NCBI GenBank assembly: GCA_027577595.1
Contig: JANBRJ010000017.1
Span: forward strand, 179,790 to 243,789
From: Coemansia sp. RSA 487
Lineage: Eukaryota; Kickxellomycota; Kickxellomycetes; Kickxellales; Kickxellaceae
Direction of reading: 5' to 3'
DNA: 64,000 nucleotides
In this document: positions 20,389-31,924 of the stretch, piece after piece
Position numbering within the stretch: the stretch's first letter is position 1
Layout of the letters: each line of letters starts with the position of its first letter
Notes under the pieces: generated by a model
Told to the model about the DNA's origin: nothing
Database searches by the model: none
What the model saw: the letters and a program-made list of their open reading frames with translations, nothing else
Translations under genes and position numbers: made by a program

Positions 20389-23300
20389 ATGGCAGCAACA
20401 CAACAACCCAGCAGCACTGGCATCCGTCTGTATGTTTCAAACCAAACTAACGATACCCCGGTCGAAACCGGTCCCGATAAGATCCTAAATGGTAAGCTAT
20501 CAAACCATTTATTTTTTCTCATCCTCTGCATATCGCTTTTGGGCGCCTTTTCTTTGGCGATTTACATCTGTGTATCCACAGCAAGCTTCGCCTTCCTTTT
20601 GTTCCCCCTTTCTTCTCTTCCTTTCATTTGGTTGGAAAATACCAACGAAAAAAATCGTGAAAAGACGTCAATATTGATTCTGTTTTCTGCGAGTATACAG
20701 CCATTGCTACCAACAAAGAGGGGGTGGTTTCAGACGCTGCTTACCAGGACGACCGACAATATACCAGCAGTCAGTTTGTTTAGTTGACAATGGAATAAGG
20801 GGGTGATGATGGCAAAATGTCTTGGATTATTGATGTTGCATATTTGTTTTTGGTTTGTTTTATGAAGCAAATAAGCACAAGCCTCATTCCTAACCTATCC
20901 AAAAGGCGGAATTCATTGGGAAAAAAGATATTTGCATTCTTTGGTGGTGTTGTTTTGACAATTGAAGGTCCGCATCATTGGTGTTTCTTACCAGCCGCTT
21001 TTGCTTTGTCCTAGGTTTTTTTTCGTTTATGCCGTACAGAAATTGGTTCATTTTGCTCTGCTATAATGAAAAATAAGGCGTTTTTCTTGAATAGCAGACA
21101 TTTGAGCAACACATTCCAGCACACATGCAAAAGGAACAACAATCATAAAGAGCCCACCCATTCTTCCACTAGCACAGCCGCTATTCTCTCATGCAAAGCA
21201 TGTCTGTGGCTCATGCGAGTATAGCATACCAAGGTCGTGCGCGTTTTCTGTGGTTGCTGTGGTTGTTGAGGCTGGATTTGGCTATACATTGTTTCAATAA
21301 GGAAGGCATGGCCCATGACGAGCACATCCCATCGACATTTCGCTAATGCCAGCAACACAAAAGCAAAAAAAGTGTAGGATACGTGGAGGTTGACGAGGCA
21401 TTGCTCAAGCAAGCCGACAAAATCGAAATCCAGTACCGCGGCGTGGAGGTTGTGGGCGGGACAGTGGCGGACTTTGACGACGACTACGTCGAGGGGCTCC
21501 AGCCGCGCACCGGGATGCGGGCAATCAGCAAAGTGTATTTCGACGAGCGGCTCACCGTATGGCAACGCAGCTCGGAGCCCGCGCAGCCCGATGACCTGCA
21601 GGAGGGGCTGCTGCACAGACGGTTTGACTTCTGCATCGCGTTTCCTCACGCCAACTATCCAGCGCAAGTGCGGAGCACGTGCGATGCAGCTCCCTCGCAG
21701 TCGTTCGAGATCGCGTACCACGTGGTTGGGTGGGCCATCGGTGGGCCCAATGGCGCAAGCAAGAGCGTGCAAAACATAGGGTTTGCGCCGCACTTCATGG
21801 CACGCACGCTCCCGCCCGCCATGGTTCCGCAAGCGCCCGTGACGCAGACCGCGTATGATGACCGCGGCCGCGAATGCCTGTTTACCCGGGTGACGCTTTC
21901 GCAGCCAGACTATGTTCCAGGCGACCAAGTGGTTGCTGGCGTGTACATCGAGTGCATCAAGAGCAACCGCACGGTGCGCAGGGCCGAAGCACAGCTGAGG
22001 CAGCGTGTGGAGTGCAGGATGCGCCGCACGTACAGCTCGGCAGAAACCGCTGAGCTTGCATCGGGATCGCGGCCGCAGTCGTCGCAGCCGTCGACGCATT
22101 CTGACGACTCGGACGTGCTGTGGACCCGGACGCTCGATATGGGTGCACCGCAGCCATTGACGCTGACGACATCGGGGGTTGGGCTTGCTGCTGCTGCTGC
22201 GTCCGGATGTATATCGCCTGGCGGCATAAACGCCATTGGCGCATCGCTCACAGGGTCGTTGGCTGCTGGCGCAAGCACTTGCTCCCTGGGAAGCAGCGAC
22301 CATGTGACAAGCGAGACCCCCGCTGTGGTCGCTGTGGTCGATAAGCGCGAGTCAACTTTGGCCCGCGCCATCGGACCCAAGGGCTCGGGCATCATTGCCG
22401 GATACCGGTCATGCAGCGCAAACATGCACACGAACATCCCGGTAACCGCATCTGCTGTGCCGGGCCATTTCCTGATCTTCTCATACGAGCTTTTGGTCGA
22501 CGTCACGCTGTCCAGCCTGACGCGCGGGAACCACAGGATGTCGACCCGCACGCCGCTCGGCAGCGCCACGGGTGCCGCCACGCCAACTAGCGCCACCAAC
22601 GGCGACTTTGCGCTGAACAAACAGACAAGCAACGGGAACCAGGCCCCTCCCGGCCCATACCACCGGGCGCTGTCTTCGCTACAGACCAGCACCGACGGTG
22701 CGGTTGCCCCTAATGGCAGTGGATCTTTTTCGGCCACAGCTGCGTATTTCCCACAGAACCAACAGCAGCCTTCGGGTGGAGGCGGCGGCGGCGGTATGCT
22801 GGATGGTCGGGAAAAGGCGCAACTGAAAGGGAGCCGCTTCTCTGTTGGTGCGTTCCAGGGCGGCAGTGGCAATGGTACACCAGGCACAATTGTCAGTGAC
22901 ATTGCTGATTCGAATAGCACACCTGACCATCGGCCCAGTGTCCGGTACAGCACGATCCAGGCAGCTCCAATCCATCGCGGCACTACGCAATCGAGCGCTA
23001 TTGACGACGAAAATGATGCCGGCTCTGTTCTGCCCAATGCTGTCGACCTGATGCGCTTCAAGTACGACACGTCAGTCGTTGTCGTACCAAAGATCTTTGT
23101 CCCTGTAGCAGAGATAGCGACTGTGCTTACTGTACCATCAGTGGATGTGGTATCTGGTAGTGATAACGTCGATAAAGACATTGGCAAAGTGGCAAATGGC
23201 TCTGCCAGCGACAGTAAGGATGTTGTTTCCATCTCCGCTGCCGCTACGGATGATGCTCACATCTCGTTGTCTGCCGAGCCGAAGCCATTGGCCGATGCGT

Positions 23301-24508
23301 TGCCTTCATCTTCTCCAGGCACCGCACCAGCTGAAGACGAACCAAAGCACAGCGCTGATGATAGTGAAAGCAGCGTCAAGAACCACAGCAACAGCAGCGA
23401 CACCAACAACCCAACACCACAGGAGAAATCTGCTGCTGCATCCGAATGCGATCTGGCAAGCGCCGTCTACGCGGCTGCCGAAAAGGTGCTGAACGACAAG
23501 GAGTGGGATCGCCCAAACAGCATCTACTTGGCCACTGCGCCAAAGCTCGATAAGAAGAAGACCATGAAGAGGATGAAGCAAGTCATGGCGCAAGGAGGGG
23601 TAAGAAGCTTTAAGGACTCTGTCGGAACCAACGCTTCCCCACTCAACGATAGCAGAAAGAGAAGCAGCACTAGCACTAGTGACACTGAAGGATCCGACGA
23701 AACCGAAGAGGAGGAAGAGGAGGATATTGACGTGCAGCGGGCGATCAACCGCCTGGCACCCCAGTCGCGGTCGTCGTCGCTTACCGGAGGGGTGCGCGAC
23801 ATCATCAGCGGCATCGACTTTTTTGGAGCCGACGCTGGTCCTGAGCTCACGGGTCTGCTCAGCGCCGACCCCGACAAGCTGGTCTTTGGCGTCACGCCGA
23901 TGATGATCTCTGACGATATACCGACGGCACAAGATGGGTCGCTGCAGACCGAGGAGCAAGGCATCAGAGTGGCCAGCTCCACTGCCACAGCGTACTCGCC
24001 GGTAGCTAGCAGAGACGACAGTGACGGCAATATTCGTTTGGCAGAACAACAGCCGAACAGCAAGCAGCACACAACGCCTCCGCCACCAACAACAGCTTTG
24101 CCACCGCCACCACTGCCGCAAATGCAGCGGATCAACAGCGCGCTGCGTCGGTCAATGTCGATGCCTGGCGGCGGGTCTTCGCTCAGTGCCGTGGTCGCTG
24201 CAGCCCACAATAACGAAGGCAGTTCGTCGTCGACCGCAAACATGTGCTCGCCAGAATCAACAGTTGCACGATCGGCGTTTGAAACCGGCGGTAGTCTCGG
24301 TGACAAGGTTCTTATCAGAAAGAACTTCCTTAGCAGAGCCGGCAGAAGCAACAGCACCGCACCAGATGGAACTGGTGCGCATCTGGCGGGATTTTCGCCG
24401 CGCTCTATGGTGTCCGCCGTGTCATCGACTTCTCGGCTGGGCGGGAACTCGAGGGTCGGTGTCTTCAGGACGCTTAGCCATCGCTTCACTTCGTGGTTCA
24501 AAAAGTAA
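20389..24508 (+). CDS. Arrestin-domain protein (alpha-arrestin-like)
   Basis: Two exons: 20389-20491 and 21378-24508, with an 886-base intron (donor GTAAGC, acceptor GTGTAG). The joined protein has 1,077 residues. The splice joins ILN to GYVEVDEALLKQADKIEI, an arrestin-N beta-sandwich start. The arrestin fold continues through FDFCIAFPHANYP, FEIAYHVVGWAI and, after a linker, the C-domain beginning FTRVTLSQPDYVPGDQVVAG near residue 205. Long insertions rich in Ser, Gly and Pro break the C-domain, and the last ~450 residues are disordered, ending in a basic-aromatic tail (RTLSHRFTSWFKK) that could touch membranes. Fungal alpha-arrestins recruit Rsp5-type ligases to transporters through PPxY motifs. 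I saw no clear PPxY here, so an adaptor role is plausible but unproven. Confidence 0.8.
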
Positions 24509-24699
24509 AATACAGTCTCCCAGCCCCCTTTTAGTCATAATTTTCAATGTTTTCACCCTCTCCCCCTGTGTCTCAAGCATCCAATCCATGCCATGTCGTT
24601 AAAAGAAAATTTTACTATTTATAATAATAATTGAACACACTGGAAAGAAATACCAACTGCTCCACTTGAAAAGCCAACCTAGTCCAGCACAGTTAAACA

Positions 24700-26373
24700 T
24701 CACTTAAGGTCGGCGACCTGGCTCAAAAACATCGACAGGCGTTGGGTTGCATAGCCAACGTAGTCAAAGTCGATCTCGCTGGAGCATGCTTGCAGGAGCC
24801 CCCACACGCCCCAGTGCAAATGTGACGCCGGTACAAAGAACCCAACTTCACGATCCAGCGCCTCTACTTCCTTGCGGACCTGGTCTTCGCTAAGTCTGAC
24901 TGTGCGCAATTCAACTGGCTGCGCCGAATCCGACTCGACCACACCAGCGTCCGCTTTCATATTGGCATCCATGAACGCCTTTGCACGGACGTATGTGCGG
25001 AGAAAGCCATGGCGCTGCTTGTCGGTCGGATACTGCGCTGGGTCCAAAAGGTGCGGATGTTCCGGATGATAGTAGTCGGCCATCCACTCACAAAAGTGGT
25101 TTGCAATATCAAAGCCGCGGTAGTTGTATCCAGCATATTCAAAGTCTACCACCACAAGTTCGCCCGTGCGCTCCAGCCGTAAGATATTACCGTACTGCAG
25201 ATCGTCATGCGCAAACACCACAGGCGAATGTGCCACTTTCTCAATGTGCGCTTTGATCTTGCGAACCGCCTGCTCGACCCTGGTCCAGTTATTTAGGATC
25301 TCGGTACACTGTGTGTTGCTGTCGCATTTGCGTCGAATCGTTGGCCACTTGCGCTGCACCAGCCGCATCCACGCATCGACGTTGGTCCACAGCTCCGGCT
25401 TCCCGCTCAGATCCACCGCCACTTTGCCGTTTGCTTTCGCGCCACCACTACTGCCATCAAATGGTCGGTAGTAGCTAACAAGGCTATGGAGCTCGCACAT
25501 CCGTCTCGCAATGTGCTTGCTTGTCGAAGCATGGCGGATGTCGTCCTTGTTCAGTGTCGTGCTCTCAAGGAACTCTTCCAATCTGCCGTTCCCAAAGATG
25601 CCGTACATTTTCGGCCCGAACCCAAGCGACGTCAGCTGGTTCAGCCAGTACAGCTCCTTCTCTCTGGACAGAAACTCATCGACGCCTGTACCGTAGACGC
25701 GCAGCAAGTATTTTCGCGGCAGCTGGGTGGCCTCCTGGTGCTTGCTATTCCTATGCTGGTGCTTCCCACCGGCGGTAGCACGTAGCATGCGAGGAGCCCG
25801 GGCTGTTGGTACCGTTGGCGCGGGGTCAATGGTCGCCATGAACACGCAATTGGTCATTGCGCCGCTTAGACGATTCACGCTAACCTGCGACGCCTTAATT
25901 GCTGGCTCGGGCGCAAAGATCTGATTGAATAGCTTAGCAATCCGCGCCTTCAGCTCCCTGGGGCTTGGATCATCGCTTATGTCCATGGTGATGTCTGTAC
26001 GCTCAAAGGCGCCAATTTCGTCGTCCTTCCACTCGTCATCATCCTCGGCAAGCAGCAGCTCTTCCCTTTGGCCTTCACCTTCGCTTTCCGATACCAGTGA
26101 TCCAGGCAGCGCTAACGCGGGCATGCTTACTGTCGTTGTTGTTGCAGGCTTTTTGAGCGCATTCGCCGCATTCAGCACTTGTGCGCTCCTAGGCGATCTG
26201 CTCAGTCGCGTGCCTCTGGCCGCTCGAATACGACGGAGCATGCGTTTGAGGTTGGTCTGCTGCGACACCTCGAGTTCACTTTGACGCAGGCTGAGTCCAG
26301 TCATCTGGGCAACGAGCCGTGGCGACGGCTGGAGCGGCACAAACAATGGCGACGGTCCTGTCGATGATGACAT
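24700..26373 (-). CDS. Choline/ethanolamine kinase, tandem copy 1
   Basis: 557 residues from the first in-frame ATG (26373). It phosphorylates choline or ethanolamine with ATP, the first step of the CDP-choline/ethanolamine (Kennedy) route, in the cytosol. A copy-specific, basic N-terminal extension (about 150 residues) precedes the kinase domain. The Brenner loop is HDDLQYGN near residue 387, the metal-binding Asp sits in VDFEYAGYNYRGFDIANHF near 411, and the C-terminal choline-pocket motif LHWGVWGLL near 519 retains both tryptophans. This is therefore the copy with the most canonical active site. Its stop lies about 190 bases from the convergent arrestin stop. It is the downstream-most member of a four-gene same-strand array. 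Confidence 0.9.
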   Translation of the reverse strand: MSSSTGPSPLFVPLQPSPRLVAQMTGLSLRQSELEVSQQTNLKRMLRRIRAARGTRLSRSPRSAQVLNAANALKKPATTTTVSMPALALPGSLVSESEGEGQREELLLAEDDDEWKDDEIGAFERTDITMDISDDPSPRELKARIAKLFNQIFAPEPAIKASQVSVNRLSGAMTNCVFMATIDPAPTVPTARAPRMLRATAGGKHQHRNSKHQEATQLPRKYLLRVYGTGVDEFLSREKELYWLNQLTSLGFGPKMYGIFGNGRLEEFLESTTLNKDDIRHASTSKHIARRMCELHSLVSYYRPFDGSSGGAKANGKVAVDLSGKPELWTNVDAWMRLVQRKWPTIRRKCDSNTQCTEILNNWTRVEQAVRKIKAHIEKVAHSPVVFAHDDLQYGNILRLERTGELVVVDFEYAGYNYRGFDIANHFCEWMADYYHPEHPHLLDPAQYPTDKQRHGFLRTYVRAKAFMDANMKADAGVVESDSAQPVELRTVRLSEDQVRKEVEALDREVGFFVPASHLHWGVWGLLQACSSEIDFDYVGYATQRLSMFLSQVADLK

Positions 26374-27412
26374 CGTTGGCAAGTCAAAACAAAAAAGTTA
26401 CAGCAATATCAGGATTAAACAGAGAAGATAGGGTATCTGATGGTTGTAGTTTTCCCTTGTTTGGTGTTTAGAAGGTAAATTATAAAAAAGGGACAATCAA
26501 AAGGAAAAGGGGGATTTTGAAAAACAAGGTCTTTGCTACTTGGATTTTATATGCATGTTAACTGAGAACTGCCAAAACAGCTTTTATCTCTTGGCTGCAT
26601 TGCATCCTATCACACGCCGCTATTACGTCCTTTTTTTTTCCTCCTTCCCTTATGCACCTATCCCCATTCAACCGTCACAACACCTTGTTTTTCTTTATGC
26701 GGCAAAGATAAAAAAGACTGGCATGTGTTGCAAGACTTGGGTCTGCTCTCTATCCCGCGCCCTTACCCCTTGTGATCAAGCTGAATTTCTTGAGCTTCCG
26801 CCTTATTCACAACACCCTATATGGAAAGAAATAGAGCTAACATTACATTGCACACATGTCACGCGATAGTAATCTGTTTGCTTCTTGGATATGCCTACCT
26901 CCACTTCTTTTCTTGCTATCTTTGGTGGTGGAAAATGTAGCGTTTGCAAGCCATGTATGTGCTGCCGCAGAGCACAGGTGAAAGAAAACAAAGTAATGTT
27001 GTTAATGCAACGCTAGCGACCTGCAACAAAATAGAAAAGAATAGAAAAGAAAAGCATCGCTTGTAAGCGAGCATTTTGATTCAAAAAGATGAATAAGGCT
27101 TACAGACAAATTTTCTTCCAGTCTCTTGTTGCATCAACAAGCCAATATGTGGAATGCTTTTTGGCACTTGGCACTGTTAAATGTTTGCTTTTTTGCCTAT
27201 TCCTCTTCCAGATTTCCTGAATTGAAATACTACATTCTCCGCACTTGCTTCAAGTATACGTTTTAAATAGGTTTATTTACCACTATGGCAATGGGATAGC
27301 TAGTAGACATGCACTAACAGGAATATAGCAAGGAATGTGCCGCCCTATCCATTTCTGTTTCCAAGCACAACCAAAAGCCCGCATCAGCTAGATTTTTGTG
27401 GTAGAAAAAATA
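26374..27412. other. Spacer between kinase copies 1 and 2
   Basis: 1,039 bases holding the copy 1 promoter and the copy 2 3' flank. No coding gene is seen. The segment near 26690-26870 resembles the regions upstream of the other copies. Confidence 0.5.
26721..26755 (-). promoter_or_regulatory. Duplicated upstream box of kinase copy 1
   Basis: On the + strand it reads GCATGTGTTGCAAGACTTGG followed by GTCTGCTCTCTATCC. A near-identical block occurs upstream of copy 2, with weaker versions upstream of copies 3 and 4, each about 250-350 bases before the ATG. It is either a preserved promoter element or simply remaining identity from duplication. Confidence 0.5.
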
Positions 27413-28831
27413 TCATTGCAGGTCGGCGACCTGGCTTAGGAACATTGACAAGCGCTGAGCTGCATAGCTGACATAATCAAAGCCGATTTCACAGCAGCAT
27501 GCCTTAAGAAGGCCATGCATGCCCCAGTGCAAATGCGATGCAGTCACAAACAATGCAACCTCGCGGTCCAGTTCTGCGACTTCCTGGCGGATCTGGTCCT
27601 TGCTAAGTCTGACTGTGCGTATCTTGACTGGCTGTGCCGAGTCTGACTCGACAATTCCAGCATTGGCTTTCATGTTAACATCAATAAATGTCTTTGCGCG
27701 GATGTACGCGCGCAGGAAGGTGTGGCGCTGTTTGTTAGTCGGGTACAGCGCCGGATCCAAGAGATGCGGGTGTTCCGGGTGGTAGTAGTCGACCATCCAT
27801 TCGCAGAAATGATTGGCAATATCGTAGCCACGGTAGTTGTGCCCCGCGAACTCAAAATCCACTATCTCAAGCTTTCCCGTGCGCTCCATCCGCAGTATGT
27901 TGCCATACTGCAGATCGTTGTGCGTAAACACCACTGGCGAGTGGACCTCTCGTTCGACATGTGCCCTGAACTTGTTTATAGCCTGTACAACCGTGGGCCA
28001 GTTGTTTAGAAGCTCGGCACATTGCGGGTTGCTGTCGCATTTGTTTCGGACTTGTGGCCACTTGTGCTGCATCAACTGCATCAATGAATCGACTTTGGCC
28101 CACAGCTCTGGCTGTCCGTTGAGATACTTTGCATCTTTGTCGCTTGGCTTTGCGCTGCCAAATGGCCGATAGCAGCTGACCAGGCTGTGGAGTTCGCACA
28201 TCCGTCGTGCAATGTGCTTGCTGGTCGATGCCAATCGCATATTATCCTTGTCTAGCGTAATACTCTCGAGGAATTCCTCCCACCGGCCATTTCCGAAGAT
28301 GCCATACATTTGTGGACCAACCCCAAGCGATGTCAGCTGGCTCAGCCAGTAAAGCTCTTTTTCCCTAGACAGGAGCTCATCGGCACCTGTGCCGTAGAAA
28401 CGCAGTATGTACTTGCGCGGCATCTGGATGGTTTCCTGGTTGTGCTTGATGCCTATCCTGTAGTGTTTCTCGGTGCTAGCACGTAGCATCCGGGGCGCCC
28501 AAGCCATTGGGACTGTTGGCGCAGGATCGATGGTTGCAATGTACACGCGACTTGACATTGCGCCACTCATTTGGCGTAAACTCACTTGCGATGCATTGAC
28601 TGCCAGTTCTGGAGCGAATATTTGGTTGAACAGCGCAGCCACTCGTTCATTCAGCTCGCTGGAGCTTGGGTTATCGCTAATATCCACAGTGATATCCATG
28701 CGCTCGATGGCACTGCTATCGTCGTTAGTCCCTGCGAGGTGCAGCTCCTCCAGCTGGCCCTTGCCATCGCTGTCCGATGGCAGTGATTCAGGGAGCGGCA
28801 TAAAAAGTGGTGATAGACCTGCTGGCGACAT
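27413..28831 (-). CDS. Choline/ethanolamine kinase-like, tandem copy 2
   Basis: 472 residues. The frame is open further upstream but no ATG there fits; copy 3 also begins MSP, so I use the ATG at 28831. The catalytic loop is HNDLQYGN and the metal site VDFEFAGHNYRGYDIANHF, both intact, so ATP chemistry should be possible. The C-terminal pocket motif reads LHWGMHGLL: the second tryptophan found in copies 1 and 4 is His. Relative to copy 1 it lacks the long basic N-terminal extension. Substrate range is uncertain (choline, ethanolamine or another amino-alcohol). It is on the same strand as its three paralogues and has its own copy of the upstream box. Confidence 0.87.
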   Translation of the reverse strand: MSPAGLSPLFMPLPESLPSDSDGKGQLEELHLAGTNDDSSAIERMDITVDISDNPSSSELNERVAALFNQIFAPELAVNASQVSLRQMSGAMSSRVYIATIDPAPTVPMAWAPRMLRASTEKHYRIGIKHNQETIQMPRKYILRFYGTGADELLSREKELYWLSQLTSLGVGPQMYGIFGNGRWEEFLESITLDKDNMRLASTSKHIARRMCELHSLVSCYRPFGSAKPSDKDAKYLNGQPELWAKVDSLMQLMQHKWPQVRNKCDSNPQCAELLNNWPTVVQAINKFRAHVEREVHSPVVFTHNDLQYGNILRMERTGKLEIVDFEFAGHNYRGYDIANHFCEWMVDYYHPEHPHLLDPALYPTNKQRHTFLRAYIRAKTFIDVNMKANAGIVESDSAQPVKIRTVRLSKDQIRQEVAELDREVALFVTASHLHWGMHGLLKACCCEIGFDYVSYAAQRLSMFLSQVADLQ

Positions 28832-30076
28832 TGATTTGAAACCAAAAAAAAAACTGAAAGAATGTTGAATGGAACTAAATGTTGTTAGTTGTGTTGGCCA
28901 AGTTAGGAATAAATATGTTTGCGTTGTGTTTTCCCCTCTCCCTTTGTTCGGTTTAGAAAGTGAAAGGATGAAGGCAAATGTAGGAATTCGGAAAAAGATT
29001 GGCGATAAACAGGATTTCGGTTTGTTTCTTTTTAAATACCTTGAACCCGAGAGATGTCCCATCCTTTTTTTGTTTGTTAGTGCTCTTGCGTTTCCCAATT
29101 ACAAACATTTGTGCATGAGTCGCGAGACTTGTCTCTGCTCTCTATCCGTCTTTATATCCCCATGTGATTCGTCTGGACTTGTTTGGGTTTCCATTTTTTT
29201 TATATTTGAATAGCCTTTGTATAAACGAAATTGGGCTGTTTTGTAAAAAAAAAAAAAAGCTGGTAAGTGCGTCATGCAGACATTTCACACGATAAAAACC
29301 TGTTTTCCCTTCTTTTCGGAAATATAAATCCTGTATTGCTGTTCCTTTTGTTGTGTTGGCTAGTGGGGGGCGTTGATGGCAGTCAATCCACCCAAGGCTT
29401 GCTTCTTGTGGGCGGAGAAACGGCGCGAATGTGTACCACAGCTGTAAATTCATTGTTCCACTCTGACATCCGCTTCGGCTGTAATAATAGAAGAATGAAA
29501 CTTCTACACAACAAATAATTGCGTTGTCAGTAACAGAAATTTTTGTCAGATTTGCGTTTGCAATTGCTGCGATTGGTAATCATCAGCAGCTGAGGATAGC
29601 ACTGCCTGGTAGCCACATTGCAACGTACCCGTGCTCATCTGTTTGCACATTTCTGCTTCTGCTTCATGTGTATTTTTGTGTTTGCTATTTTGTACGAGAT
29701 CCCGCTCCCAAATGTAGAGATTTCCAATAAAATAATATTTATTTATTTTGAACTAATCTGTAGTAATTAAAGTAAAGTCACAACTGATCTTGCTTGGTTG
29801 TATCTAAAAATATGTATTATTAATCATGGTGCACAGAAACAAAAAAACATGGAGCGCAAATGCTATGCTAATCTTAAACAGTAAGAAGGATAATGAGTTG
29901 AATATAAACTCCAATTCCACTACCAAACTCTGGTTAAGGCTACCGTTCCGATACTTAGTTACTTTAGTGGGCTGAAACGCATTAAATAACTAGTATGTCA
30001 GCACACAAATCCCATTCATTATCAAAATCCACCCAGAACCAACAACATATTTTAACAGACAATGGAAGAGGAATAC
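28832..30076. other. Spacer between kinase copies 2 and 3
   Basis: 1,245 bases, the largest spacer in the array. It contains the copy 2 upstream box and A+T-rich sequence. A short + strand frame near 29270-29518 has no ATG context or family resemblance and is taken as noise. Confidence 0.45.
29113..29147 (-). promoter_or_regulatory. Duplicated upstream box of kinase copy 2
   Basis: On the + strand it reads GCATGAGTCGCGAGACTTG followed by TCTCTGCTCTCTATCCG. It lies 282 bases upstream of the ATG. It matches the box upstream of copy 1 at most positions, and the preceding TTTCCCAATTACAAA also recurs upstream of copies 3 and 4. Confidence 0.5.
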
Positions 30077-31432
30077 TCACTCCATGTTATCAACCTGGTC
30101 CAGGAATATAGATAGGCGCTGAGCTGTATAGCTGACATAGTCAAAGTCCATTTCAGCGTAACAGCACACTTTAAGAAGTCCACGCACAGCCAAGTGTAAA
30201 TGCGCTGCTGGCACAAATAGCGCGACCTCGCGATCCAATGCTGCGACTTCCTTGTGTATCTGATCCTCGCTAAGGCCGATTGCGCGCAGCTCTTCAGCAC
30301 ATCCAGCCGAATCTGCCTTCATTCCAGCATCAATGGATGCCTTTGTCAGGACATACGTGCGAAGGAAGGCATGTCGCTGCTCGACTGTCGGATACTGCGC
30401 AGGATCAAGCACATGTGGATACTCCGAAGTGTAATTGGCCATCCATTCGGTGAAATGATTGGCAATATCGAAGCCTCTGTAGCTGTATCCAGAGAACTCA
30501 ACGTCCACAATCTCAAGCTTGCCTGTGTGCTCCAGCCGCAAGATGTTGCCACACTGCAGGTCACCGTGTAAAAATACTAAAGGAGAGTGGGCCTCTTGTT
30601 CGATACGCATCTTGAGTTTTTGCACTGCTTGTTCGATTTTGTGCCAGTTATCCAGGATCTTGACATATTGTGCGTTACCATCGCACTTGAGTCGGACAGT
30701 TGGCTACTTGCTCTGCAATAGTTGCATTCACACATCAACATCTGCCCAGAGACCTGGCTGTCCATTAAGAAACGCCGCTTCTTTGGTACCCTGCTTTCCG
30801 CTGCTATGTGGCCTATGGTAGCTTACCATGTTGTGGAGTTCAGATACCCGCTGCGCAATGAGTCTGCTCGTTGACGCATGGCGTGTATCGTCATTGGTCA
30901 GCGTCGTGCTCTCAAGGAATTCTTCGATCCTACCATTTCCAAATATAGCATATATCTGGGATCCGAACCCAAGCAAAGCCAGCTGGCTTACCCAGAACAG
31001 CTCCTTCTCCCTGGACAGAATTTCGTCAATGTCTGTGCCATAGACATGCAACAAGTATTTGCGCGGCAATTGGGTACTCTCCTGGTGCTGCTCTTTGCTT
31101 TTGCCATGTTGATTCTTTCCAGCGGTGGCACGCAGTGTACGGAAAGCCAGAGATATTGGGACCGTTGACGCAGGGTCGATAGTTACCATGTACACACAAT
31201 TCGTATATGTACCGCTCATCTTCTTTAAACTGACCTGCAGTGCCTTAATCGCTGGTTCTGGAGTGAATATTTGGTTGAACAGCACGGCAACCCGCGCATT
31301 TAGCTCGCCAGGGCTCGAAACATCTCTGATGTCTATGGTGATATCTATGCACTCAATGTCACTGCTAGCGTTGTCTAATGGTAGTGGTGCAGGGAGCGGC
31401 ATAGCTTGTGGTGATAGATTTCCTGGTGACAT
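30077..31432 (-). pseudogene. Choline/ethanolamine kinase pseudogene, tandem copy 3
   Basis: Reading straight through gives 451 codons that align end to end with the other copies, but two stops interrupt it: TGA at 30730-30728 and TAG at 30706-30704. Both sit exactly where copies 1 and 4 have Trp (in AWMRL and RKWP or equivalent). No frameshift is seen. The loop HGDLQCGN keeps its Asp and Asn, but the metal motif reads VDVEFSGYS and the choline-pocket motif reads LHLAVRGLL, with both tryptophans gone. The loss of pocket residues as well as the stops supports a dead gene under relaxed constraint. Readthrough, a sequencing error or a tiny intron are weaker alternatives. Confidence 0.82.
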
Positions 31433-31924
31433 TGCCTTGAAAGTGAATAAGCGTCAATAAACTTGTAAACCTTTAGTCAAAAATAGAAGCTCGTGGTACT
31501 GGCAAAGAAAAGTCTAAATGAACTATTGCATTTCTCCTCCCATTTATATGGTTAGAAAGTTGAATGGACAGTGAGTAAAGATTTGTCTATTTTTCTATCT
31601 ATACTTGCACCGAAATTGAGAACTAGTAAAAAATATATTTTCTGCATCAATACATCCTAGTTTCTGATTACAAACAGTGGTGCATGTGTCATGAGATTTG
31701 CGTTTATACTCTCACTCTACACTTGTCTCTTGTGCTCCATCTGCATTTGTTTGGAGTTTCCGCATTATTTGTATGCATAACACTATCTGGGAAAGAAATT
31801 GGGCTGAGATGTATGGCATACAGCATTATGTTAGCCAGTTTGCTTCCTTTTTGAGATACCAGCACTCGCTTGCCAAACCACAGCTCGTCCCCTTATTTGA
31901 ACCGGCAATAAAAGGCGGGAAAGC
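31433..31924. other. Spacer between kinase copies 3 and 4
   Basis: 492 bases containing the upstream region of pseudogene copy 3 and the 3' flank of copy 4. No gene is seen. It resembles the other kinase upstream regions around 31655-31825. Confidence 0.5.
31681..31715 (-). promoter_or_regulatory. Degenerate upstream box of kinase copy 3
   Basis: The + strand reads TGCATGTGTCATGAGATTTG and then diverges. It lies 249 bases upstream of the pseudogene ATG, preceded by GATTACAAACAGTGG, which matches the flank of the copy 2 box. Confidence 0.4.

Noticed and set aside
21910-24501. Long minus-strand frames opposite the arrestin gene (440 and 325 residues)
   Set aside because: Ser/Pro/Leu-rich mirror frames of a G+C-rich gene, with no domain.
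30701-30733. A 30-base intron (GTGTGA...GTAG) removing both stops from kinase copy 3
   Set aside because: It would keep the frame, but 30 bases is below ordinary fungal intron size and deletes sequence conserved in the paralogues.
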